Below are positions 38,612-52,550 of a stretch of DNA of 64,000 bases, piece after piece. Numbering within the stretch: position 1 is the stretch's first letter; the number at the start of each line of letters is the position of its first letter. The DNA is from Litomosoides sigmodontis (taxonomy: Eukaryota > Nematoda > Chromadorea > Rhabditida > Onchocercidae): assembly GCA_963070105.1 (NCBI GenBank), contig OY718807.1, forward strand, positions 5,181,001 through 5,245,000, in the 5' to 3' direction. A model generated the notes under the pieces. That model worked only from the letters and a program-made list of their open reading frames with translations. It ran no database searches and was not told the DNA's origin. The position numbers and the translations under genes are program-made.

Positions 38612-39528
38612 TCTCCTAGATCACAGCGATGTTGCTGAGGTGCACATCTTTAATTCTGCAATACGTTACGCCACTGAGGTCAGTCGTAATGTCATTTCAA
38701 TTACTCTAAGTGCCACATAAAAAAACGTCCTTACGATAAACATCTACACCCACATATCTGTAGTTAAAGTAGTTCTTATGAGTGGTTTGGAGCATCACTT
38801 AAGGTCATCATTAATCAAGTACGGAAATAAAATTGACAAACGATAAGCAATATGTTTTCGATGTTTACATTGATTTACAGATCTAATGAATCACATATTC
38901 CAATACAATCCTTCTGCGGCCTGGAATGCATGAAATGCATAAACCACATAAGCATACCGACACATCGCTCACTGATCTGTAAATCATCGAAAAATACGAC
39001 TGTATTTTTTCATCATTTTATCTATTTATCGCCTTCGAAATTTAGCAAATTATTCGACCATATTGTTAGAGTTGTATTTGAAAATAGTTCCGTACGATAA
39101 AACTCTCACTAAATCCTATTTACTTGGCAACTTTATGTCGACTATTTACTAAGTAAATAGGCTTTATTGTGCTTTTTTAACAAGAAATTTTATGAAATGA
39201 TTTCTCATAAAATTCCTCAATAAAGTTATTCAAAAAGTTATTCCCAAACACCTTTCCTCTCCCCTCTCTTTCCGTTGAAGTCAACTATGACACAAATAAA
39301 ATGAAATTCTATAGCAAAAATGAAAATCGAAAATGGTGGTCACCAAATACCAAAGGCAGCATTTCCAAACCTATGTCTGTAGTCGGTGGCAAGCGCTCGA
39401 ACATTGTTTAGAAGCTAGCAGGGCCTGTTTGGAGAGGCGCAATAGTGTGGCCCTGTCATCCACCCGATAGAATCCGTTAAATTCTGCGAGTTTGCGAGCT
39501 TTTGTGTGAGCAAATTGGTATTGGTGCA
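38612..39528. promoter_or_regulatory. divergent promoter region
   Basis: About 0.9 kb between the starts of the 435-aa membrane protein (-) and the TMEM126-like gene (+). It contains a near-perfect palindrome at 39142-39160 (CTATTTACT, one centre base, AGTAAATAG). The 82-codon plus frame at 38852-39100 has no motif and no splice partners. Confidence 0.4.
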
Positions 39529-41039
39529 ATGAGCACATTAAACCCAGTCGATCTGTGGAAACAGTCCTTGTTGAATAATAATGTACCCTCCATGGGACCT
39601 GACATCAGGTAAGTGACATCTCCACTGTGTTTTCCTTAAGTGTTAGAAAGTATTTCTCATCTTGAAAATGTTACATCCATTTTTGTGGATGAAGAAGTGA
39701 TTTTGTGAATTTTATGTGAAAATCTAAACCGAACGCATAACTAATTCATGCATTCATTTTCGACGAATCATTTTCAGTACAGTGCCAATACTTCTCGCTT
39801 CGCCTGTCGTTTCATCTTTTTCGGGTGATGCTAGCTACTTGCGAAAAATTTTTAAAGCGTGGCCTGTTAAAATAGAAAGAAAAGCTGTATTTTGGCCAGC
39901 ACATGCCACACTTATGGCTTGCGGAACCACTGGTATTATGATCGGTAAGTTTCCGGTTTAATGGACAATTCCGTAAGTGTTGAAAATAATTTCAAATATG
40001 TTCAATATGTGATTTTGATGACTAACTTCTTGGTCTATCCTGTGAGATTTTGATTCGCTTTATATAAAACCTTCTCCACTGTTTTCAGACCGCCACAATA
40101 CATTAAAATATGTAGGGTAATCCTGAAATTCATTGGTCCTGAAAAGCTTGATTGCTGCAGTTTTTAACTGTTTTGATTTTCTCGCGTGATTCGCTTATCA
40201 GCCCTTTGCTATTAGTAATGCATCCGTATTTAATTAATCACTTTACGATAACTTCACATTCTGAATAATCAAGTGATTCTTGGCATTATTGTTATCAAGT
40301 GATTATTACAACATGCATTTCAGGGATTCGTGTCAATTCTCACACTTTCCTTGGTGATCCAAACTATTCGTATGCTGAAAGTTTGCGGAAATGTCCAAGA
40401 TTGACTTGGTTGACTGCTCTCTACAGTTCTGCCCTTTTTTATTTTGCCCTTAATGAAAATACGGTTTCTAGATATTTGTACAGGTGAAAATTAAATTTAA
40501 ATGAAAATAGGAACATGCTGTTTTCTTGGAAGCTTTTAGCAGTATAAATTGGAAGGTCTATGCCGTGAGGGACAGCTTTGAAGATCGTTAGCTTTTCATC
40601 CGTTTATCCGTATTTCTACCGATAAATTGAACTTTTAGACACGGTGATCTTTGCAACACATGTCTAGTGGTGAGTAACGTAACAACGGCTTTGTTAGGTG
40701 GAATCTTTCTGCCGTTGCTTTCCACACCCTATTTAACAGCAGCTTCAGTAAGTATTTGCATAATTCTTTCGATTGTCTTTGAATTTTTCACTAGCGAATC
40801 ATTCGGTAGTGCGGTTATTACAGGCCATACTTCAAGGAGATGATGCTGCAATACCGAAGTTGAAAAAAACTAATGATTGGCTCAGTTATTTATTTCGGTG
40901 GAAAGTTGGCATTAATGCCTGTCGAGGAATTCTGCTACCAATGATCCTTGGATTGAGTGCTGTTTCTGGTACTTCCATGTATATTCGCCTCTGGGGCAGA
41001 CAGAGGTTATATTTTATTACTGATAAAACTCACATTTAG
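39529..41039 (+). CDS. TMEM126-like mitochondrial inner-membrane protein, 5 exons, 243 aa
   Basis: TMEM126A/B proteins sit in the mitochondrial inner membrane and act in respiratory complex I assembly. Exons: 39529-39608, 39778-39944, 40324-40483, 40639-40747, 40824-41039; phases close to 244 codons, with strong GTAAGT donors. The key family block is HGDLCNTCLVVSNVTTALLG followed by GIFLPLLSTPYLTA, matching the conserved GDLxCxxC...GGLYP..LA..VNGGLA part of TMEM126. Hydrophobic segments lie at AHATLMACGTTGIMIG, LTWLTALYSSALFYFAL, the block above, and ACRGILLPMILGLSAVSG, giving four spans as expected. The N-terminus is polar (MSTLNPVDLWKQSLLNNN). The two cysteines of the CxxC-like pair are kept. 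The similarity is by eye and moderate. Confidence 0.76.
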
Positions 41040-42294
41040 ACCCAGTGTTGTGATGTAGCAAATTCACCGTTACACAGAAAAACCTTTTATTGCATGTCTA
41101 CTTTAAGGCAACATGAGCAGTAAATGGTAAACTTCTATATCAAGGATTAGAATGGTTTCAGGATTATGGATACTCTTTCTGTGGATCCAGGATTTGTTTC
41201 AGAAGTGAGCTAAGATTGACTCCCATACGTGTATTTTCAATCAGTTGCTTATGATATATCTTTCAAAGTTTCCTGTACACGTTGTCAATTCAAGTGAAAG
41301 ATTTTAAGTATTTCGTGTGCAGTCTATGTGCGGATATTCATTTGGAGAGCATAAATTTTTTGCGAACTCTATTGTATATTGTCAATAAGGTGAATATTTC
41401 ATGATATGAATAGCGTAAAAGCTCACGAAAGACTTAAGCGGTGTTGACAAATAGAACGATGGAATCGTTCGTTGCTCCCACATCATGGGTAAGTGGGCAG
41501 CTCTGACATCATTTCTTGTGTGGATCATAACTGTTGGAGACGTGGAATCAGGTCATTTATGCTAAGTTCTCATATATCGATTGGCAAGCACTCCAGAAAA
41601 GAGCCTATATTTGCTTCATCAGATGTGACTGAGGAAGGCTCAATGTCTTTATTTCACTTCTCAATAAATGCTATATTACTGCAGCAAATTCTCCAATACA
41701 TATCCAGTAAGTAGTCCATATACAATTCTGTAGTCTATTCATTTTTTTTTATTTGTTAAAATAACGCTTATCATAAATGGTTGTATTTTGCCACTGCAAG
41801 AAGGAATGGAGTGAAGGTAAGACAGTAAAAACTTGTAGATGCAATGATAACTTTATGAGATATTGTTGCTTCATTTTTTTAATTGATGCTCAACGACTTC
41901 CTCCTTGCTTCCTTCGGCTCAACTACCATGAATCATAACATGATCATTTTCTTCCTTTGATCACGTTACTGATAAGTCTTGTGTTATCTATCTTTATTTC
42001 ACCTAGTGTTGAAAGCATCTTCCGCATCGAATCACAGTCACAACGTCACATCATTGCATTCTCTAAAATGAATAACGATTACTTATCATCTCAAGTTCGC
42101 GGCACATCATATCACATTCCAAGTTCTCACGTAAAATAACGCAAAAACTTTGGGTTACTCCAGTAAAATCAAATTTGAGAGGCCACGTGTTGCTGTTTAT
42201 TGTTCAAAATTGGCTTGATCCTACAGGATTAGCTCCAAATTCATTCAGAACTTCAAAAGTCACATGTAGGCAGAAAATCTCCTACCTCTTCTAT

Positions 42295-42316
42295 CCCCCC
42301 CCCCCCTCCCTCCCCC
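42295..42316. repeat. C-rich homopolymer tract
   Basis: A run of twelve C followed by interrupted C/T. A similar tract lies at 46262-46279. Such runs are unusual in this AT-rich DNA and are prone to sequencing error. Confidence 0.8.
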
Positions 42317-45300
42317 TCAAGAGTATTTTGTATTATTTTTGGGGATCTACAACGAAACATAAATGAATAACTGCAAAAGTGTCCTTTTATAGATCGATAG
42401 AGTTAGGTGTTTCTAAGCCTACCACAAATGCATAAGCTTTAAAAAAACGAGAAAGATAAAATTTCTGATTCCTTTTCTTCTAAGTTCCGCCTTTTGCACC
42501 AATTCTTTTTGCCGAAATATTCGCTGGAAGTTGATAAATTGTTTCTCCCTCACAACAATGTCCAGGGGACGACATTAAGGAACAATATTTTCCTTCAGGA
42601 AAACTTCGAAACAATTCTAAAATGCTTCTGAAAAAAAAGAAGTTAATCACATCTCCAACTCTCTAACTTAATCCAATCGATTCAATCGTCTTTAAACAAA
42701 TTCACGCAATTACGACATATCTTGGATGAAGAAAAAAGCATGAGATAAAGCGTAGAAATGAAGTTAAACTTTCCGAAAATAACATCCTAGTACGACAGAA
42801 GCCGGAAAAAAGCTGATTGAACGAAACATTTTGACAAAGGGAATCTACAATGTTTTTATTACCATTCTTTCGATCAGAATTTAAATGAAAATTAGTTTAC
42901 ATACCCATACGGGAATTTCCTTCAGAGATAAGACAGTAATCAGCTACTCCTTCAATAAATTATCAAAAGGAATGGCATGCTAATAAAAACGATATCGGAT
43001 TGATGGTAAATGCAAATGATTCACTCCTCCAATTGCTATATGCCTGGAAACTTGGTGAAAAGTCTCAGATCTCAAATTCCTCACTCATCCATACCATCCT
43101 TTCATGATCTTCGCCAATTAGTCTCAAAGACGAATTATCTAATTTCCTGTAAAATCCAATCTACAACCCTAATTTCATCCTCTAATCATTAAACATCTAT
43201 TAAAATAGCTACACATAAATTAGGAGTGCTTGAAAATCGTACGATATAACGCAAAATTGAGCGTCATTTCAGCATAAATGCGCAAATATCAAAAGGAAAC
43301 TTATTTTCTCCAATTGATCTTTGATTGTCTTTGATACTGAAAATCGCGCTAATGCTCGTAACAATATGTACGGTCTGAAAATCGAGCTTTTATAACAAAT
43401 TATCCTGAAATGTTTACTTCCCCACATAATCTGACCTTTGAAAACTTCCAGCACAGTAATCGACCAAGTAAAACCTTCTTCCACTACACGTACATATCAG
43501 CAACAGATCATACTTCAAAGAAGCTGCAGAAATCAAAAAGCGTTCGTTATGACTCACTTCAACATCAATTATAAATTGTGATTCTCTGATCTGTCCGGAA
43601 TCACTTCTCGCATCAAAAATCCCATAAAATCAGTTGTGCAAATAACGAGGACAATGAAATAAATAATCTGCCGTCCAAACCCACGCAATCGCTTAATTTG
43701 GAAAAAACTGCAGCAAGTATGGTTGTTAACCTATTAGAAAACGATCGGTGCAGAAAGGACGATGAGAACAGCCTTCTTCTGTCATTCCTTTTTTGAGAAA
43801 TTTTTCCGAGTCTTTTAATTCGATACGAAAGAGAAGAAATTGCTTTCCTACAAATTGCAACATGCAACATCAACCTGTTTCCCCACATTTGGAGGGCAGT
43901 TCCATCTTCCTCCCTTTACAACTTCCTCAGTCTCTTGCTCAGCTCACTATTCGACAACCACAGTTCAGATCAGGCCAGAATTGCTAAAGCAAGGCAAGCA
44001 ACACTATCGGCGAAATTCCCGAAGCAAAATTAGCCAGAGCTATTCAGCGAATTGATATCATAACTGAGAGCTGCAACTACTTGTGATGCTTTAGTGCCTT
44101 CTCTCCTACCCGATTCAAGCTGTTAATGAACACTATCACACCAAACAGGCATGTGATTTCAATCCTGAGATTTCCTGATAGATTCTCATAGCCAAAGTAA
44201 TATATTACCAATTTTTTTCAGAGCAAACTTTAGAGCTGAAATTGCTCTAAAATAACTTGTTAGTACAATGCAGGCAAAAATACTTGGTCGAATTGTTTCT
44301 CACATTTTTTTTTGAAATCAAATTTCCAACATACTTTGACAATATAACAAGATATCAAAATTTTTTTCGTGTAAAAACAGCAAGCAAGCTTTAGACGGCT
44401 TTTTTTTGAAGATTTCTAGCACATTTTTCTTTGAAGGGAAATTTTATTTTTCCAGCAGCACTCTCTCTCTTTCCCGGTAATAATGTGCTTTAAACTATGC
44501 TATGCTTAATTTTTACACCACATTCCTAGTCAAGTCTATTCACACAGTTCTTCAACTAACCTAATCACTAGCCCTGTTCTAAATCAATATACATCTACAT
44601 CAGTTGTAAGTTATTCGTTAAATAGTCAAAAATTTTTCCTAATAAATTTAAAAATTTGAAGAGAAAAGAACCTAATGATACAGCAAAATGCAATTTGCAT
44701 TCGACCACTTCCGTGCTCCTCCTGTGGTTCGGAATTTTAGAGCAATTTCGGCATAATTAGCAATTAATTATGTTATGCGAAAAGATCAAAGAAAAAACCT
44801 GTCGAAAGTTGCAGCAGAGAGTTTCTGAAGAGGAAAATTGGCAAAAAAAAAGGAAAAATCAAAGCACCGGAAAAATAATGCAAAAAATTGCCACTACTGC
44901 TGCTGCTCACTTGAAGAATCTAGCATTAGTCATAAATTTAAAAAATTGTTAATTAAAAAAATGGCACAAAAGTCTACCCTAATTTTATGATTAAAGCACA
45001 TTGCCCAGAAGCAATAAAGCATATGGAAAGAGCGAAGGAGTGGTGGAGTTGATTAAATCAACCAATCTTTTTTTTGCGACTAAACATTCCCCATTATTAC
45101 ACTGCCTTTCTCACTTTCTCTTCTCCCAAAATGAGGAATGACTTTGGACGATTGAGATACTGCTATTGATGTGCTAAGTCTGCAATAAATTTCTTGAAAT
45201 TTTCAAATTTTTTCGGCAAATTTTTCATTTCGAATTAGCAAAAGAAAAATTGGAATGTGAAAGTGAGGGTGGAGAAGAAAAAAAATCCGCCTGCCACTAT

Positions 45301-46261
45301 GCTTGTTAAATGAAGAAAGAAAATTTCAACTATACACACACATACACATACATACACGCATACACATACACACACAGACTCACGCAACATACGCACAATA
45401 AAAACATAGAAACATGAAAAATTGACTATTAGGGGGAAAAAACGTTTTTTTTTAAATGTGAAATAAAAAAATGAGAAGAAGAACAACACTGAAATACATC
45501 GCCGTCATCAAAAAAAGAAGGATCACAGAATGCAGCACAAACCGCGCGTGTAACGAGAGATACGTGTATGGCATGAAAGAGGTGGATGGTTGTTACCGTT
45601 GCTGTTGTTGTTGATGCTTATTGTTGTTGTTGATTTCTGTGACAGTAATTAGCAATAGTAGGAATAACGATGATAATAATAATAATAACAGTATAATAGC
45701 AAATAGCAAGAGTAATAGGGTGGCTTTTTATGGATGCTACAATCGGACAGTGTGGCATTTCCCGCGGTGCCATTTAGAAACGTGGAGGAATCTGGCCACT
45801 AACTGAAATAATTAAGCAAAATATTAGCATTTCTTGCTTGAAGCAGCGATAGCAGCATGCATAAAATTTCCCTTCTCCTCATTTCTATTCCACTACCAAT
45901 TCCTTCACTCATATCCTCAGCATATTGTAGGATATATTCCTCGGAGAAAAGTTTGTCCTCCCTTTTTAAATTGCTACTTATTTCACTATCTTCCTTACCA
46001 CAATCTAAACACGTGGTAATTTCACTGATTGAATTTGTTGAGTTGAAATTAATGTTTAATTAATGGATAAATCAACGAGCAGAGAAAAAAATAATGGAAT
46101 GACAAAAGAAATTGAATTAACAGTAGACATTTTGGCTAAAACTGTCACAATCCATGATGAACTTAGAATAAAGCCAACCAGGTGCCTTCCACGCAAAGAA
46201 AGAATAGATGAAAAGAAAAATAAGTTTATTAAATTAAATTATTTTAATCACTGACAATCAA

Positions 46262-46279
46262 CCCCCCCCCCCTCCCCCC
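46262..46279. repeat. C-rich homopolymer tract
   Basis: An interrupted run of about 17 C, the second such tract in the presumed mbl 3' region. Confidence 0.8.
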
Positions 46280-46719
46280 TTCATCAAACGATGATAGTTC
46301 GAGGGAAGAATGAAGCAACGACGAGTGTGCAGTAACGGTGCATTCAAAGAATAAATATAGGTGTTGTGTTGAATGGTCAAAGAAGCACAAGCCTTCTCAT
46401 CCTAATTGCGATAGTGAAAACAAATACACCTGAGGGATACAATGAAGAAGTGTTATTCTTCCCGAGAGCTCATCGCTTGATTAAATTTAAACTCAAATGG
46501 AGTAGCATCAAACAAAAGATTAACAATGATAAAACGGAGCGGATAAATTGAGCAGAACAAATTCAACGATTAGCAGTATGAAAAGCGCGACTGTTCCTCG
46601 TGTGCGACTACTACGAGCGATCAGAACTGCATAACTCTGATCGTTACGATGATTTTTAATTAAGATTTTGAAAAAATTACTACGCAGCTGCTAAGGTTAT
46701 AAGAAAAGAGTATACTTAC

Positions 46720-49700
46720 ATGATACAGTTGGCATATAGCCAATACCGGGAATCAAGTATGGATTGAAGGTAGCTTGTGGCACCTGAGCCGCAGCAGCAA
46801 GTTGGGCCGTAGCACCATTTGCATACACCGGTACACCACCTTTTTCAGCAGCTGGACGTTTACATGGGACAGCACCTGCCTGGAACCACACATGCATTTT
46901 TTATAACTACGGTTAGTAATGCGATGGGAAAATGAAATAATGGCTTCGAATAATAATTAAAAAATTAAAAAAAAGAGAAGTTAGCTTGAAAAAAGTGAAG
47001 CGGTTTGATGATGGCAGAGCATAAAGTTCTCTTCCTTGGTAGCTTTTCATGCTTTAAGGCACACAACATGTAACAAAGTAATCGTGTGAAGATGCGAGAA
47101 AAAAACAAGGAAGGAACTCCAGAATTAACGGTAGAAAACATCAAATAAATTCAAAATGAAACGAAATTTAAGTTAAAACTAAACGAAAAACAATCAAACT
47201 TAAAACATAAGAACAAAAAAAAGAAAGGAATAGAAAACTAAAAAAGACGGTACCAAATACACTTTAATGGAAAATTGATCCCATTGGCACCGAGGAGATC
47301 GTCCGTGAGGTTTCACTTTTACTTGGAAGGGAAGGGAGAGGGTGATATTCCGGAAAAAAGGATGCGTGTGTGTGTGTATGAAAGAAAGAAACAAACGGAA
47401 AATTGGTACCGCAGCAGCAGCAGCTAGGAGAAAGGAATTCTGATCGAACTGTTGCGATGTTGATGGCCCAGCGGCAGCAGCAGCAGCAGCAGCAGCAGCA
47501 GCCGCCGTAGCAGCAGCAGCGGCAGCAGCTTGTTCCTCCTCCAAGGCACGTTTTCGGTTATTCTGTAGCGTTGCTCCGGTGTTTGCACTTCCGGTTGATC
47601 CGGCTGCGGCCGCTGCTGCGGCAGCAGCAGCAGCAGCCGCAGCTAACGATGGTGGTAACGTTGCAGTAGTTGGAGCCAACTGTGGTGGTAACGCTGTAGT
47701 TGTGGCAGCAGCCGAAGCTGCTTGCGACATTGCAGCAAGATTTTGAAGCGCCATCAGCTGGGCTTGAACTTGCTGGAAGGGAAATATTCGCAATGGATGA
47801 TGAACAGCCGCATTAAGCCATGCAATAATCATACACACACGTACACATTCGCGCATACTCACGCACACTCACATATTTAAGAAGCCACCACACAAAAAAA
47901 AGAATTTTCACATCAAAAAAACAGTTCCGCGTGCACAGTTCACTTATTCTAATTCGTTTCCTCAGAAATTATTGCCCTTATCTTTCCTAACTTCAACAAC
48001 AACTAAGCGTAGTAATGACACAGAGCACACTTCTTTACGTATATCACTGGCTATACGTGAAGTTGTACAGACATAAGGATTCATATGTCGTGTCCACTGA
48101 AGCAATCGGTAGTGAAAGAGTGTTCAAGATGAAAAATTCAATCAGTTAAAACGAAAATGATGAATAATGACAGATTGTATTTCGCTGGTAAATCAGTAAA
48201 ATTTTCTGAGCAATGCATCATCTAATCTTCCCGCTGATCGGTTTGTAACTGATCCGAGCTTCAGATATGCTACGTTAGCTGCAATATTTTCTTGCATATG
48301 TGACACATCAACTAGAAATGTTGAACGGTTTAATTTTATTGAAAATAGAAATATGAACGAACTTGGGATGAGTAGATGAGAGGCAGAATTTATTTAAATT
48401 TTCGGCACATACAAAATAAACTTCACTGACGCCGCATTTCTTCCTACTAATTAAAATTGGCTCAATGTGCTAGAGCAATTAATTGTTCGGCGTGTTGAAG
48501 CTAATGATCACCTATTAATACTTAGCTTTCTTCTCTTTTTTCGTCTACATTATAACATAAGTAATTTCGCTCCGAAAAATCACCCATTCCTATCAATCGT
48601 TTAGATGTCTGAAAATTCGTACGCTATCAACCAGTCGCTAATTTTTCGATTCCATTAAATTTTTGCAACGATACTGTCCTGCCAACACAACTAGTGTCAT
48701 TCGATATTTTTCGCATACGTAGAATTGAAATTCCTGGATGAATTACTAGTGTAGTTGGATAAATCGATCAAATTAGATTAATCATTACCATTATTATTAT
48801 TAATTATTGTTATTATAGTTATTATCATAGCTGCTGGGTAACTTAAATGAATGAAACGAATCATGCTTCAAGCAGTTTATTTCGAAGATATTACAAAAAC
48901 ATGTTGCTTGCTACAAAAAAAAGAGCGTCCATTTTCATGTGAAATTTACACGTTTTCATGATGAAAAATGATCAATTCTATGAAAAGGGAAATGTCATAG
49001 CAGCAACATGTAAGTAGAGAGCTTAAAAGCAACAGAAAAATAAACTGACACACAAAGAGATTATTTTGAGTGGAAAAAAAACACAACGTTCTTGGTGGAA
49101 CTCACGGAACACAGAAGCGAGGCAGTAAACGCGTGACTCTAATTTGGAGGTATGATAACTTTCATTTTCAACTTTTTCGCAGAAACAGAAGGAGCGGAAA
49201 ATTCATGGAATGAAAAGAATTGACAGATTTGTGAAATGCTTCTCCGTTACATTGGTAATTTTAAAAAAAAATGTCATTTATTAGTAATTTAAATTTGTGG
49301 ACAGTAATTTTCATCCATATATCATAGGATGCTATTTGAGAAGAATGCTACTTTTTCATTTATTTTTGGAATTTTATAGATTTTTATCATAGAGGAATGA
49401 GCCAAAGGGATGATATCCATCCTTTGCAGGGTGTACAATACAATAGTAATATCACTAAGCGTATTATTACCATCAAATTGCTACTTACTCTTGCACATGT
49501 AACTATTTTGTACGCAAATACCAAGTTTATATACTTTAAAATTCCAATTCTACCGGAAAATTCTACGATTTTAAGAAATTTCAAATTTCTAGAAAATAAT
49601 TATTTTAGAAAATTGTGGTAGCTTCTTTAACATTTAAAATTTTTGAGAAATCAAGACATATGCATATATATATATATGTATACCACCACAATAAATTGTT

Positions 49701-51631
49701 AAGCATCATTAATATCAGTGTGTAAGAATTTACCATCACTGAAGTTTTTTTTTTTTAATTATTTAATAAAGAGAAAGATGAATAAGAACTAACCGCTTGA
49801 TAAGCAGCTGCAGCATCACTGCTCGGAACAGGCACAAGTGTTGGATACATTGTGGCGATACCCTGATAATACTGATAAGGAAGTGCAGCTGGAACTATTG
49901 TTGCAGCCTGTACGGCAGCTGCAGCGGCAGCCTGCTGCTGCTGTTGCTGAACGATGAGAAGCTGATCATTGAGTGCTGCTGGACTAGCTTGACCACTGAC
50001 GACCAATTGCGCTAGCGGATTTATCGTTGAAAGTCCAGCAGGAGCTGCTGCTGCTGCCGCTGCTGCATTCTGATTCAGCTGTGTACAAATCAAATTTTTG
50101 AGGGCCAAATTATTTCGACCATTTATTAGCAATTGATCTTTTAGGTGCTGTGGTGGATGTAAGTACTTACATTTCGGATTTTCTCGAGTGCATCGACCCT
50201 ACAAATAAATTGAACGATAAAGTATTTTCGTACTGACTTGCAGGAGTGAGATCCAAACAATTAATTGGACAGACAGTGATCATTTCATCGTGCTTCCTAT
50301 TTCCCATACTTTCCAAACTCTTCCTGCCTTCTCGTATTGTACTCTTAGTTTGTGAGGATCATATCACAGAACTTATGATATTCTACGTATAACGCTGAAA
50401 GGTGACGTACGATGAAGCGCAATAACTAGCACATATTTTGCTGTTCCACAGACGCAAGAAGTTCGGCCTATATTTGCAACATACAATAGTAAGAAACGTC
50501 TCGTTTACGTCAACAATTTGTAGTTATTTCCAGTGAAAGGAGCGAAATTCTGTTTTTAAATGCAATAAAAGATGTATTGTAATCTCCTTTATCAGTGAAT
50601 ATGTTGTTGTGCCCACTGATATTTTGAAGTGCTGTACACTTTATTGAAGAGACTGCGCAGTCGATGTTTAAAACTGTTGAAATTTCCATTTCTAATTCTC
50701 ACTTCTGAACGATTCGCGGTGCGTTGGCATCGTCATTACCATCCAAATTGATTTTTTATTGTGCAAATGACTAATTGGTAATTGAATTTTAAATTCTACA
50801 GATCAGGAAAGTGGAAGAAAACGAGAAACCTTAATGGAATCATAACAAGCAGTAACACGACCATTCTGTACATCAACATGTGGAGGTGGATGTGCAAATT
50901 TACATTCCACGTCTGATCTCGAACACTGACCTCTTTGAAATTCACGACATACCTGAAATTTATTTATTACTTTATTTCCCACTAAGCAAGATTGATTACT
51001 TCATTTTTCTTCACATAATTATGAAATGAATTTTTCAACATTTACGTGAAAACTAACAAATTAACGTATGACAAATATTCATCTTTCAACTTTTCCTACT
51101 CCTTTCCCACTAACAAAGGGGAGTTCATCATTTGCTCAGCTTATTAATTCTCTCTTATAAGAATTGGAGGAAGAGTTTCAAATGGAATAGGAAACAGCTG
51201 ACGCCAATATCCATGAAGTTAAAGTGAAAAAATGTGCTAAAAATTTTTACAATGAAGCTCCAAGAGGAGCGAGCGATGGATGAAAAAAGTTAAATAAATG
51301 CTATAACAAAGAAGAAGCTGACTGCTTCAAGAAATCCTTTCTATTTATAACTGTGAAGAACACCCCCAGTTTGAGAGATAAAGAGGGTATGATCGATTTG
51401 GCGCACATTTCATTAAGCATTGATGTAGCATTCATTATAACTGTTCAATTACTAGCACCTTTGCACGGAACGAAAAGCTCACTTCGAAGGGAACATTAGC
51501 AAAGTAAAATTTACCTCCAACTGCAACCATCTAGAATCTTTAACATTAAGCAACTGTGACACAAGACCCGTTGAAGAAGTACTGCTTGCCGCCGCTGCTG
51601 CTGCCGCTGCGTTACTGTTCTCATCGTACAT
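46720..51631 (-). CDS. mbl-1: muscleblind RNA-binding splicing regulator (5 exons seen, 3' end open)
   Basis: Muscleblind proteins bind YGCY motifs in pre-mRNA and control alternative splicing in muscle and neurons. Exons in transcript order: 51631-51515, 50952-50830, 50198-49794, 47772-47410, 46879-46720; phases 0,0,0,0, then 1. The N-terminus [11 protein letters not shown] and [17 protein letters not shown] match nematode MBL-1. Two CCCH fingers of spacing C-X7-C-X6-C-X3-H are intact: C41, C49, C56, H60 and C75, C83, C90, H94. [20 protein letters not shown] follows finger 2. Only two fingers are present, as in invertebrates, versus four in vertebrates. The remainder is low-complexity poly-Ala and poly-Gln with the nuclear-type motif [10 protein letters not shown] (exon 4) and [10 protein letters not shown] and [11 protein letters not shown] (exon 5). 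The last exon is not identified; reading through its donor gives a stop at 46697. Upstream non-coding exons are likely but not visible. Confidence 0.93.
47475..47501 (-). repeat. CTG/GCT run in the muscleblind coding strand
   Basis: Nine perfect CAG/CTG units within exon 4, read as poly-Ala (GCT frame). On the mRNA strand the run is (GCU)n, that is CUG repeats. More GCN repeats surround it (47410-47425, 47504-47530, 47606-47641). Confidence 0.9.
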
Positions 51632-52550
51632 GGCAATAAATGCCTACAAATGCATCAGTTATGATAACATCATTTTATCAATTCATCGCGGTCACTCATG
51701 AAGAACCATCAACACGACAGAGTGAGGAAGCAATGATATTAATTAATGACCACTTAATGTTACCTCCAAGATATTCTCGATTTACGATCCCAATGGCAAT
51801 CTGAGGAAGGTGCGAGAGGTAACTAATGGATGAAAGCAGTGTGTAATCTTTATTTCGTGAAAATAATCGGAGCAAATCGGACAGTAAGTAGTCGTTACGT
51901 TACATCGATTAATGAACAGTCCTAGTTACCGCAGCAAATGTAGAAGAAAAAATTCATTTGAAAAACTGCTAATTTTAAATTAACCGAGAAGAGAGTTAGC
52001 GATTTTCGAGAAAGATCAAATGAAGACGGAAGTATGAGTAGTTGAAATAGTGCGATAGCATATATTTCCGATAGTTGCCCGGCAGCGTCATCATGTCTTC
52101 CTCCTTCCGGTCCGATTTCTTCTCTAACTTCGCAAACGATTGAAGTGAAACAGGACGGGTAAATGGAAAACAGAGAGAAAAGCGTGATCTTTGAAAATGT
52201 AACTAGTTCCAGACGATTTGCAACATTCCTTCCACTCAATTTCAGGTCACACACAACTCTACAGACTTGTTACGTGACTCTTTCAGGATGCCATCGATGC
52301 GATCCACTGCGACCCATTCACCTCATTACAACTAAATTGATTAAGACGACCGTATCTCCACCACCACTACCACAAATGAAAATTTTAAACTCCACAGGCA
52401 TTTCATTCATGGCCGGAGTGAGCGGACACTGATCACTGACAGGCAGACGGGCAGGTAGGCATTATCACCTGTGCCTACGTAGTAATGATATCTTTGCGTG
52501 CAACGTCCTCCTCGGTTGTATGACATACCAATACATTAACATGGAGATGC

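Larger units (their letters stand above)
41040..46719. other. 5.7-kb region downstream of mbl and TMEM126-like gene
   Basis: No complete gene is seen. The last mbl exon(s) must lie here on the minus strand, because the exon 46879-46720 ends in phase 1 at a good GTAAGT donor. One short candidate is noted among rejected items. On the plus strand near 41460-41560 two start-like frames occur: MESFVAPTSW ending at a GTAAGT donor, and the signal-like MGKWAALTSFLVWIITVG from ATG 41485. Neither could be extended. Two long C-tracts (42295-42316 and 46262-46279) are present. Confidence 0.45.

Noticed and set aside
43349..43374. Candidate last exon of mbl (TTTTCAG acceptor, phase 1, eight codons then stop)
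   Set aside because: It fits the phase, but several other acceptors in 41-46 kb fit as well, and nothing in its eight residues is diagnostic.
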